This document shows positions 44,396-51,420 of a DNA stretch of 64,000 bases, piece after piece. The stretch's first letter is position 1; each line of letters opens with the position of its first letter. Location of the stretch: positions 5,952,001 through 6,016,000 of the forward strand of contig OZ244969.1 of assembly GCA_965222725.1 (NCBI GenBank). Direction: 5' to 3'. Both the position numbers and the translations under genes were made by a program. The notes beneath the pieces are model-generated. The model was not told the origin of the DNA. It saw only the letters and a list, made by a program, of their open reading frames with translations, and ran no database searches. The DNA comes from GCA-2748575 sp965222725. GTDB taxonomy: Bacteria > Pseudomonadota > Gammaproteobacteria > Pseudomonadales > Ketobacteraceae.

Positions 44396-46801
44396 TTACG
44401 CCCCCCATTGTTGAATGTTGATCGGACGTACAGTGGCATTGGCCAGATGACTGAATATGTTATCGGTACTCTCAGGTTCATCGTCAGGAATGGCGATCTC
44501 CAGGACCGGCGTGGTTTTGGTTTGTTCCTTGAACTCATTCAACTCACGAATCTTTCTGGCAAGCTCAAGATCATGCTGTCCGCTGATTTTGTCTCTAAGA
44601 CTCGCCGCCTCATGCTTGATCATCCCTTCAACAAGCTGATGCACACAACATTTGGCTGAGTAGGCGTTAATGGTGGAGCTGTAGCAGGGCTCCCATTTAT
44701 CCTCGACCCGAGCAAAAATCAGGTTGGGGTTTTCCGGGTCAAGCCGTACATCCACCTTTTTCTTACGTCCATTCAGCTTGCGTAACGCTGGGGAGTAATA
44801 CCAGGTATTCTTGATATTGACGCCGCGCTGATAACTGAAGCTGTATTTCTTATCTTCAACTGCGGTGACAGTGATGAACTCGGCATCGTAGTTCATGGGC
44901 TTAGCATAGAACGGATACTGCTCAGCCCCATCCAGAAAGGCGACTTCGGTTGAAACAGGCCCCGTTCCTCTGCATTTATTCTCACGCCAATCACAATAAG
45001 CCAATAGCTCCTGATAAAAATCTATCGGCTGTAAAATAGCCGCCGTTTTAGGGGCCCTTTTTCCATCTACGGAACGCGCCTCTTTGTAGTCAGCCAGATT
45101 ACCTGGGCGCTGGCATAGCCACTGCTTTTTAAACTCACCGAAGAATCCCTCAACCTCTCCACCAAACCTGGGGTGGGACGCTGGCCGCAAACTCAAAGTC
45201 AGACCGTAGTGAGCCATAAAGGATGCCAGATACACTGACTTAAAGTCCGAACCCCGATCTACGATGATTTCGCGCGGCAGCTTTCCGTGCCTGCGCACGC
45301 AGTCACGCATCACCTTAGAAACAGAGCGGCGAGACGGAGCACAGAAGGAAATGGATAAACCCAGTATCTTGGAAGTGGCGAGATCTACCAGTGCGGTGAC
45401 CCAAGGCTTCTCAACGTAGACTTCGCCAGTTCGAGTGAACAGCACCAGGAATATGTCTGCCAAGTAGTGATCTGCCGCGGCTCGTTGCCAGGGAACACTT
45501 GCTTTTAAGCTGCGCATTTCAGGATCAGTCGGTGCAGCCATGGCATTGCGCTTACGCTTACCACCTCGTGCAGCACCTATTAATTCATCGGGGATTTGCT
45601 CAAACCTAGTGGTAAAAGTCTGCCGAGAGACCGGACGGAACTGGGGATGGGTTACCAGCGCCAGATCTTTATAGCGCATATAACCCCGATAAATGGATAA
45701 ACCCTGTTCTTTGATATAGGTCTCCAGTAAAAACTCCATCAGAAACTCATCAACAACAGCAGGTATCTTGCGCTTCCGGTTCCCTCGCAAATGAGTGCTA
45801 GGAATCAGCGCCTGAAATTCGCTGAGATTGTTATCCCGGCCAACTTTCAATTGGTGCTTCCAACGTCGGATGCTACGGCTGGACTGCTCTGATTTGATTT
45901 TTTCCAGCTTCTTTATCGCATGCTCCGCACTATTGAGGGTTGGTATCAGCATTAAGTCACTTCTCTCAGCCAATCCATCCCAATAAACCCGCTGCTTGTT
46001 GCGAATTTCAATGGCATATTCGAGCAGGTCTGCGTTCAGCGAGACAATGCAATTTCTGGCATCAGCCAAACGGTGCTGTTTTAGGTCAGCGGTAAGTAAT
46101 CCGCGATCAATAGCATGCACCAGTGAAGTAACGTCCTTGAGCTTTAATTTCACCATCAGGTCATGGAGCGATAGAGCAAAGGCATCGCGCATCAGCTTGC
46201 TTAGTTGTTTCTCATCGAGAGCCAGGGAAGTCGCATGCTCTCGGGCTAACAACATCAAATCCAGGTTCTCGATCAGGTAGCGATCTTCGTGGCTGTAGAC
46301 GTAAACCACATGCTCAAGGCCCAATTCAGCAAAGGCATCTCGCGCTGGCTTAAAGATAATCTCGCCAGATTCATAACGTTTCCAGTCGTCAGGGTTATTT
46401 GCGAGATAGTTATCCACATCGGCAGCGACTTTCACTTCAACGACCTTGGGGCCGTTACCGGCGAGAATCACGGCATCTGGGGTATAGCTACCCCAGCGTT
46501 TGATACCGTTCTTGCTGGTTTGCTGTATTTGAATAGGATCAGGCTGATCCAGGGCGCAAATGACGTCATCGTCAAATTCACACAGTGTCAGAAAGGCACG
46601 TTCTGGTGAGCGGCTCTCTGTCGAATAAGTTCTGCCATTGAGTTTTCGACTGGGCACAAAGGAGACCACATTACATTGCGCATGAGTTCCCACCATCCGG
46701 GATGGATTGATCCAGCTCTGGCGAATGTAGTCGATTGCGGTTAGCGATAAGTTGTGACCGCTGCGGTAGAGGTAGTCGTGTAATTCATTTTCAGTATGCA
46801 T
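44396..46801 (-). CDS. TnsA-TnsB fusion transposase (Tn7-like)
   Basis: One 801-residue protein joins two activities. The N-terminus carries a TnsA-like endonuclease core: SPERAF (Glu 68), YTPDAVI (Asp 109) and VVEVKV (Glu 122, Lys 124). The middle carries a TnsB/TniA DDE integrase: ALVDLATSK (Asp near 467), VDRGSDFKS (Asp near 512) and GGEVEGFFGEF (Glu near 549). Having both nucleases would allow cut-and-paste movement by cutting both strands at each end. An in-frame start at 46921 exists, but the ATG at 46801 has a strong GAGGGG site. Tn7 itself has separate tnsA and tnsB genes. Confidence 0.85.
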   Translation of the reverse strand: MHTENELHDYLYRSGHNLSLTAIDYIRQSWINPSRMVGTHAQCNVVSFVPSRKLNGRTYSTESRSPERAFLTLCEFDDDVICALDQPDPIQIQQTSKNGIKRWGSYTPDAVILAGNGPKVVEVKVAADVDNYLANNPDDWKRYESGEIIFKPARDAFAELGLEHVVYVYSHEDRYLIENLDLMLLAREHATSLALDEKQLSKLMRDAFALSLHDLMVKLKLKDVTSLVHAIDRGLLTADLKQHRLADARNCIVSLNADLLEYAIEIRNKQRVYWDGLAERSDLMLIPTLNSAEHAIKKLEKIKSEQSSRSIRRWKHQLKVGRDNNLSEFQALIPSTHLRGNRKRKIPAVVDEFLMEFLLETYIKEQGLSIYRGYMRYKDLALVTHPQFRPVSRQTFTTRFEQIPDELIGAARGGKRKRNAMAAPTDPEMRSLKASVPWQRAAADHYLADIFLVLFTRTGEVYVEKPWVTALVDLATSKILGLSISFCAPSRRSVSKVMRDCVRRHGKLPREIIVDRGSDFKSVYLASFMAHYGLTLSLRPASHPRFGGEVEGFFGEFKKQWLCQRPGNLADYKEARSVDGKRAPKTAAILQPIDFYQELLAYCDWRENKCRGTGPVSTEVAFLDGAEQYPFYAKPMNYDAEFITVTAVEDKKYSFSYQRGVNIKNTWYYSPALRKLNGRKKKVDVRLDPENPNLIFARVEDKWEPCYSSTINAYSAKCCVHQLVEGMIKHEAASLRDKISGQHDLELARKIRELNEFKEQTKTTPVLEIAIPDDEPESTDNIFSHLANATVRPINIQQWGA

Positions 46802-47010
46802 AGGTATCCCCTCGCCGGGGCCGGATGCGCTTTTCTCTGGGCGCAACCAAGCCTCGAACATAATTTCGTGAAGTTGAGGGCTTGACGGTCGGGGACTTGA
46901 GAGAGATACTTTGGTTACCAAGCCGGAGTAACTACTCCCGAAGAAGCCGAAAGCAAGCCATTGTTTTCGGTTTTTTTGTTTCTAGATCATAGACTTAGCT
47001 CCTTTGAACG

Positions 47011-47382
47011 TTAGCTGTACTTTCTATTTGCCCCGCCAAGACGCAGGGCGTTCGTCATAATGGCAAGCTCTTCGCCGCTCAAAGAGCCCAGTCGCTGCCT
47101 GAGTTCCCATAAAAAGACATACTCCTCCAAGCTGACGGTTTCCGGTACACGAAAAACACGCTCAGACGGGCCGATGGTCGATTTCAGAGAATGGGCTTCT
47201 TCAGGGGAAAGTTCGAGCACTTCAACCAGCTTGTGCATGACAGCCTTTGAGGGTGGCCCCTTCTTGCCGCCTTCCATTGCAGAGATATAACAGGGCTGAA
47301 TGCCAACGCGTTCCGCCAGCTCTCGCTGTTGGAGTTTTCGGCTTCGCCGTAACTGTGAAAGGACATTACCAAAAGGAGTCAT
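47011..47382 (-). CDS. XRE-family HTH regulator of the Tn7-like module
   Basis: This 123-residue protein has a Cro/CI-type HTH (NVLSQLRRSRKLQQRELAERVGIQPCYISAMEGG) and a helical C-terminal part. The ATG at 47382 (MTPFGNVL) begins the domain, although the frame is open to 47427. It is the first gene of the minus-strand transposition series, about 210 bp before tnsAB, and is flanked upstream by a 32-bp perfect palindrome. It likely represses transposition genes. Confidence 0.78.
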   Translation of the reverse strand: MTPFGNVLSQLRRSRKLQQRELAERVGIQPCYISAMEGGKKGPPSKAVMHKLVEVLELSPEEAHSLKSTIGPSERVFRVPETVSLEEYVFLWELRQRLGSLSGEELAIMTNALRLGGANRKYS

Positions 47383-47498
47383 CAAGATACGCAATACAGT
47401 AATTTTCTTGAGACTATTAAAAGACATTCGACCAGTAAAGAAATTTTTCCTTTATTTATCAATATGTTAATATATATTGCACTTTGTGGTGACATGAA

Positions 47499-47530
47499 CC
47501 CGGTAGGGCAATTTAAATTGCCCTACCGGG
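47499..47530. repeat. 32-bp perfect palindrome upstream of the transposon regulator
   Basis: Sixteen-base arms (CCCGGTAGGGCAATTT at 47499-47514 with AAATTGCCCTACCGGG at 47515-47530) have no spacer. It lies 117 bp upstream of the XRE start. It is not followed by a T-run on either strand, so a simple terminator is unlikely; an operator, transposon-end element or recombination site fits better. Confidence 0.7.
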
Positions 47531-47611
47531 GCTTATCCACTACCACAAAATAAATTAGTTTTCAACAGAATACTTTGGGATACTTTTCAGGGGATAAGCA
47601 CACGGTCAGGA

Positions 47612-47648
47612 TATGCTTACATAATGCGGACACGTTATGCTTACATAA
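47612..47648 (+). repeat. Two direct copies of TATGCTTACATAA, 24-bp period
   Basis: TATGCTTACATAA is found at 47612-47624 and again at 47636-47648, separated by TGCGGACACGT. The pair also contains an inverted CATAA/TTATG arrangement around the middle. Spaced repeats outside tnsAB are what transposase-binding ends look like, but a tyrosine-recombinase core is also possible. A 15/17 match lies at 25226-25242. Confidence 0.5.
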
Positions 47649-47745
47649 ACACCTGCAAAATATTTCACAACCCACTATTTTCAAAGCAGATTAATAAAAT
47701 TTCCGGGCTTAAAAAAATCGCCATGAAGAGCTACATTTAAAATGT

Positions 47746-47928
47746 ATGAATAATAAGTCTCTCGCCCATACAAACCCGCACCTCAAGCGGACTGAACAGG
47801 CTCGAAAAATGCGAGTACGATCTATTGCCAGCTCAACGGCGATAGAAACCCGCGAGCCCATCAGAATCATTGAAGCGAAACTGAATAACCCTAAGCGCGC
47901 AAATCGTCGCCGCGTAAAGCTTGCCTGA
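47746..47928 (+). CDS. Small basic hypothetical protein
   Basis: This 60-residue frame (MNNKSLAHTNPHLKRTEQAR, ending in a very basic RANRRRVKLA) has no recognised function. There is no strong ribosome-binding site. Its stop codon is followed in the same frame by an open stretch to 48192, so it may be the 5' part of a longer gene now interrupted by one TGA. Confidence 0.4.
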   Translation: MNNKSLAHTNPHLKRTEQARKMRVRSIASSTAIETREPIRIIEAKLNNPKRANRRRVKLA

Positions 47929-47997
47929 CAACCCTCTTTATCGGCTCATAATCGCACACCATGCCAGCGTGGATCGATTGCCACGGGTATTTGTACG

Positions 47998-48192
47998 TTG
48001 TCTGAGTGCTACGACTATATTCTGGTCAAACGCGGGATCTATCCCAAAAAATCGGAAACGACTCTCGAGGATATCAAGCGTTTACGTGATCAAGGGCATA
48101 AAAGCATTGCTGTTAAGCGCTTCCGTCAGTTGCCGGAGAACCGGCAGATTTATACAGCGTACGGGGCTGGCAAAAAGGTAGACGAGCTCTAG
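47998..48192 (+). CDS. Short hypothetical frame, possibly a gene remnant
   Basis: This frame of 64 residues reads SECYDYILVKRGIYPKKSE then LEDIKRLRDQGHKSIAVKRFRQLPENRQIYTAYGAGKKVDEL, with a composition like a real globular protein. It lacks an ATG and a ribosome-binding site; the TTG at 47998 is only a formal start. The frame is open back to the TGA at 47926-47928 that ends the previous small frame. Confidence 0.35.
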   Translation: MSECYDYILVKRGIYPKKSETTLEDIKRLRDQGHKSIAVKRFRQLPENRQIYTAYGAGKKVDEL

Positions 48193-48217
48193 CAAATCCA
48201 TTCTGTTTAATACTCGG

Positions 48218-49075
48218 CTATTGATTATTCCCTTGATGGAATCCTGCAATCATTGCCTGGGTTAATTTTTCATTTTTATCGTATTCAAGTTCGTGGTGGT
48301 CGCACATTTCTTCTATCAGCCGCTCCACCGATAAAGTACCGCCCCCGCTAAATAGCTCAGCAATCAACCGCAGGGTTTGCTCGCCAGCAATTGCTCTTGC
48401 GTCCATTCCCAGTTGATGAGCTCCTGCCAATCCTATATCCCAGTCGTATTGCTCCATCAAAGTGGTGTCTTCATAGAGGGCATCCTGAATTGCTGGAATT
48501 TTCTCACAGTTAGCCATCAAGTAGCGAAGATCCTTCGCATCTTTTTTCCGCATGTCTGCTGATCGATCTGTCCAGGAAATAAGCTTTAGTACGGCCATAC
48601 CCTTGGGTGTGGCTACGGGAATGTCGATGGATGGCGCGTTTTGAATTCTCACGAGCTCGGCATGATCATGGGCTTCTTGAAAACCCAACACATTGAGTTT
48701 GATGTCTCCGTCAGGTGGCCACTGGATATTGGCATTATCGTCTTCTATTGGCCCAAAAGGGACGATATCTATTTGTCTGTTTTGTGGGCTAATTAGCCGG
48801 TGCTGGCTTTGGGTTGTTCGGAAACCTTCCTGCAGCAGCTGTTCGTTTAGTCGTGCAAATGCCGACCAGCTGGGTACCCGTATACCAAGATCTATATCAG
48901 TGGTGGCTCGTTGAATGGTGGCTCCATAGGCATAGTGAAGCATCAGGTCCCGCGCATAGGCTCCCACCACTACATATGGGATATTGAATTGAGCGGTGAT
49001 CGTACCGATATGATCGAAGAGCGCGATACTTTCTGGGTCAAGCTTCCCTGATATGTTCAGCAATGTATTGCTCAT
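48218..49075 (-). CDS. AbiEii-type nucleotidyltransferase toxin (type IV toxin-antitoxin)
   Basis: This 285-residue protein has the nucleotidyltransferase pattern: VVVGAYARDLMLHY followed by ATTDIDLGI (Asp 60 and Asp 62 as likely metal ligands), then the VATPKGMAVLKLISW segment common in AbiEii proteins. AbiEii toxins stop growth, probably by modifying RNA with nucleotides, and give phage abortive infection. Its start lies 38 bp inside the upstream antitoxin gene, so translation is coupled. Confidence 0.8.
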   Translation of the reverse strand: MSNTLLNISGKLDPESIALFDHIGTITAQFNIPYVVVGAYARDLMLHYAYGATIQRATTDIDLGIRVPSWSAFARLNEQLLQEGFRTTQSQHRLISPQNRQIDIVPFGPIEDDNANIQWPPDGDIKLNVLGFQEAHDHAELVRIQNAPSIDIPVATPKGMAVLKLISWTDRSADMRKKDAKDLRYLMANCEKIPAIQDALYEDTTLMEQYDWDIGLAGAHQLGMDARAIAGEQTLRLIAELFSGGGTLSVERLIEEMCDHHELEYDKNEKLTQAMIAGFHQGNNQ

Positions 49076-50117
49076 GGAGCATCCTTGCGGTTTCGAGGTT
49101 TCTGCTATCGCCTGTCGCGATTAAGTCAGCGTACACTAATATTGGGTGAACGGTCGCGCCTTGTTGTTCTGCTTTTTCGGGCCAAAACGGTCGGTAGATT
49201 TTAACCTTTGCGGTGTTTGCTGGCATTGCACCTATGTCATTGTAGGTAGCGTTTTTGCGCAAACGTGCTTTTGCCAAAAATGTGTTGCCTGCACTTTTGG
49301 GTAAGTAGAGTATGATGTTTTGTGGTTTTAGGTGGCCGGTGTATTTTGCGGCTGCTACTTCGCCGCCCCAATAGGCGCCGTATTCTTCTATGTTGATGTG
49401 TTGCCACCAATGGGGGGCGTCGGCCAGGAATTCGCCCACTAGCAACTTGGGCTTTAGCTTTTCTGGATAGGTTTCTACCCATCTATCCAGTAGCTTTTGT
49501 TTATTGATTAAACGGCGTTCTTTGCCTCGGCCTTTATCGATTAAAAAGCCTGCGTTTGCTAGACCCTTTAAAGCCTTGCCGACTGCACCTAAGGCGATGC
49601 CGGTTTGTTTGGCGATTTCCCGGTAAGGTTGGTTTAGCAGATTGGGATTGCATAACAAGCCGAATATGAGTTTTAGGCCGGTTGCGTCGAAAGCCCGGTT
49701 TAATTCTTCGCGGTCTTTTGTTGGCGTTGTTTGTTTGTTGCCAACGATGTAGATATAGAGTGGTGGATGGTTAATGTAGGCGTTTCCCTGGGCATCGATA
49801 AACTGTACGTTCAAAGCCTTAAGCTTTTGTGCCATATTGGGATTGATGTAATCCGCTGCCAGCAGGGCTTCCATGGGTAGCCGGTGGATCTGTTCTGCTA
49901 AAGCACCAATGTTGGCCTGTGGTGCCCAGCGCTTGGTTTCAATGGCCAGGGTTCCGACTTGGTTTGGGAGCCGAACAAGAGCGTCGACTTGTTTATTGTC
50001 TAATCCAGGCTTCTCCCGAATGATATCCAGGACTAAACCCGTTTCAGCCTGAAACGCGTTAACTGCCTGTAGCAGAAGCTCATTTACCTGGGTATCTGGA
50101 TTCACAGTCATGTTCAT
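49038..50117 (-). CDS. AbiEi-type antitoxin / autoregulator
   Basis: This 359-residue protein has a nuclease-like N-terminal fold without obvious activity (VRLPNQVGTLAIETKRWAPQ), a winged-helix region (PYREIAKQTGIALGAVGKALKGLANAGFLI, about residues 160-190) and the AbiEi-type C-terminal part. Such antitoxins neutralise AbiEii and repress their own operon by binding inverted repeats. The frame is open to 50252, but ATG 50117 (or 50111) begins the plausible protein; both lie inside one arm of a large palindrome. It is the first gene of the pair. Confidence 0.75.
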   Translation of the reverse strand: MNMTVNPDTQVNELLLQAVNAFQAETGLVLDIIREKPGLDNKQVDALVRLPNQVGTLAIETKRWAPQANIGALAEQIHRLPMEALLAADYINPNMAQKLKALNVQFIDAQGNAYINHPPLYIYIVGNKQTTPTKDREELNRAFDATGLKLIFGLLCNPNLLNQPYREIAKQTGIALGAVGKALKGLANAGFLIDKGRGKERRLINKQKLLDRWVETYPEKLKPKLLVGEFLADAPHWWQHINIEEYGAYWGGEVAAAKYTGHLKPQNIILYLPKSAGNTFLAKARLRKNATYNDIGAMPANTAKVKIYRPFWPEKAEQQGATVHPILVYADLIATGDSRNLETARMLHEQYIAEHIREA

Positions 50118-50167
50118 AAATATAGACTGTTCATTAATATTGAACAAGCTATATTTATGAACATGAC
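50107..50167. promoter_or_regulatory. 61-nt nested palindrome over the AbiEi start codon
   Basis: Outer arms of 19 bases (50107-50125 and 50149-50167) are perfectly complementary, and inner arms TGTTCA (50128-50133) and TGAACA (50141-50146) share the same centre at 50137. AbiEi proteins are known to bind inverted repeats in their own promoter. Here the start codons ATGAACATG lie in the promoter-distal arm, so if the RNA starts upstream of 50167 it would also fold over its start. Confidence 0.7.
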
Positions 50168-50268
50168 TGCCTAACTTGATTCGGAAACAAATACTAACGG
50201 CACGTTCCGGCAAAAACGCTTTGCGCCACTTCCCGCTGCTCAACCATTTCACTGGTGAACAATATTGT

Positions 50269-51420
50269 TTATACCGTAGTTCCGGACCACGCCCTTAGCA
50301 CCGTCTGGACCTGGCTCACAGGCAGATACTCCTGCTCCAAACGTCCGTTATCTTGCTCTAACAGGTAGCAGTAGAAAGACGCTTCAGAGCCCGTTAAACC
50401 TTCGGGTGGGGTTGAACCAGCCGTAACAGGTTCTGGCACCGCACAGCCGCCGCGAAATTGCTCAAAAACGGCCAGATTCATCAATATCGGTTCCAGATCA
50501 GGAGCATGGAGCCTGGCACGCGACAGCATTGACAACCCCCAGGTATCCATATCGCCCCAGTAACCGATTTTTTTTCTTTCAAAGACCTTTGAGTCAAGCC
50601 AGCTCAGATCCAGTCCGGCACCAAGAATCGCGATAGTGTCAGGCAAATCTGGCAAGTGGTGATAACATTGCTCGTTTTCTACGATCAGAATGTTTTTAGC
50701 TGGCAAGTCTGATTGGGAAAGCTCTGAAGTGGTGACGCGCTGGCGCCGGAAGGGCAATAAGCCCCGATCAAGGGGAATCATCAGCACCCAATGCTCGTTT
50801 TCCTCGTAAGCACCGAGAAATCCCGGCAGCCCCTGCTCGCTGGCCTCACCTTGAAAACGCTCATCCAACAGCCGGGTCAGCAATAACCCATGACGCTCGA
50901 AAAATTTGGTATCGACAGCATGGCCAGCCATAAGACGCAACGGCATTCCCTGTGCTGCTCCGGGATACAGCGAATCTGCCAGTTTCGCCGTCGCTACGAC
51001 TTCTTGCGGGTCTTTGTTTCGCCAAAGATTCCGCTCTCGCACCAACAGCTCCCAATAAAGCTCTCGAACATTATTAACGATAGATTCGAGGCACCGAAAC
51101 TCATTTGTTACGGTTTCATCATCTGATGCCGCCACCCATTCAGAGGGCGTTCGGATTCGCCACCTCAGTGGCAGTTTCACTGCTTCGGCACCGGCTTGGT
51201 ATTTGACAGACTTCCACACCACTTCGCCAATATCGATAGATTTCCAAGCCTGGATATGATGTTCAACTTCTGCTGCTTTCTGTGAAAATTGAGTGCTGGT
51301 TGGTTTTCCGATACCAATTTCGATTGGCCACGCATCTGAAGATAGCAGACGCTCAACACGCAAATTAGGACGATGCCACTGTTTAGCCAGCTTGGACGAC
51401 AGTTCAGCCGGGGACTTCAT
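50269..51420 (-). CDS. jetD: Wadjet protein JetD (TOPRIM nuclease)
   Basis: This 383-residue protein has DUF3322/DUF2220 layout. A TOPRIM-like C-terminal domain has its acidic residues in ILIVENEQ (Glu 248/250) and GYWGDMDTWGL (Asp 290 and 292). JetD is the nuclease that cuts DNA trapped by the JetABC SMC complex, giving protection against plasmids. It overlaps jetC by 17 bases and is the last gene of the jetABCD series. Confidence 0.88.
   Translation of the reverse strand: MKSPAELSSKLAKQWHRPNLRVERLLSSDAWPIEIGIGKPTSTQFSQKAAEVEHHIQAWKSIDIGEVVWKSVKYQAGAEAVKLPLRWRIRTPSEWVAASDDETVTNEFRCLESIVNNVRELYWELLVRERNLWRNKDPQEVVATAKLADSLYPGAAQGMPLRLMAGHAVDTKFFERHGLLLTRLLDERFQGEASEQGLPGFLGAYEENEHWVLMIPLDRGLLPFRRQRVTTSELSQSDLPAKNILIVENEQCYHHLPDLPDTIAILGAGLDLSWLDSKVFERKKIGYWGDMDTWGLSMLSRARLHAPDLEPILMNLAVFEQFRGGCAVPEPVTAGSTPPEGLTGSEASFYCYLLEQDNGRLEQEYLPVSQVQTVLRAWSGTTV

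Larger units (their letters stand above)
47383..47745. other. AT-rich non-coding region at the outer side of the transposition genes
   Basis: This 363-bp gap has no convincing gene. It contains the 32-bp palindrome, the TATGCTTACATAA pair and an inverted word GCTTATCC (47531-47538) / GGATAAGC (47592-47599). The density of symmetric and repeated motifs marks it as the best candidate for the left end of the Tn7-like element, though no exact terminal inverted repeat was identified. Confidence 0.5.

Noticed and set aside
47533..47541. TTATCCACT resembles a DnaA box and could suggest a plasmid-type origin.
   Set aside because: It is a single near-match with no iterons and no replication protein gene nearby.
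42039..48200. Looked for a CRISPR array or Cas genes beside the Tn7-like TniQ module.
   Set aside because: No regularly spaced direct repeats of CRISPR type and no Cas protein motifs were seen anywhere in the window; the 13-bp pair at 47612 has only two copies.
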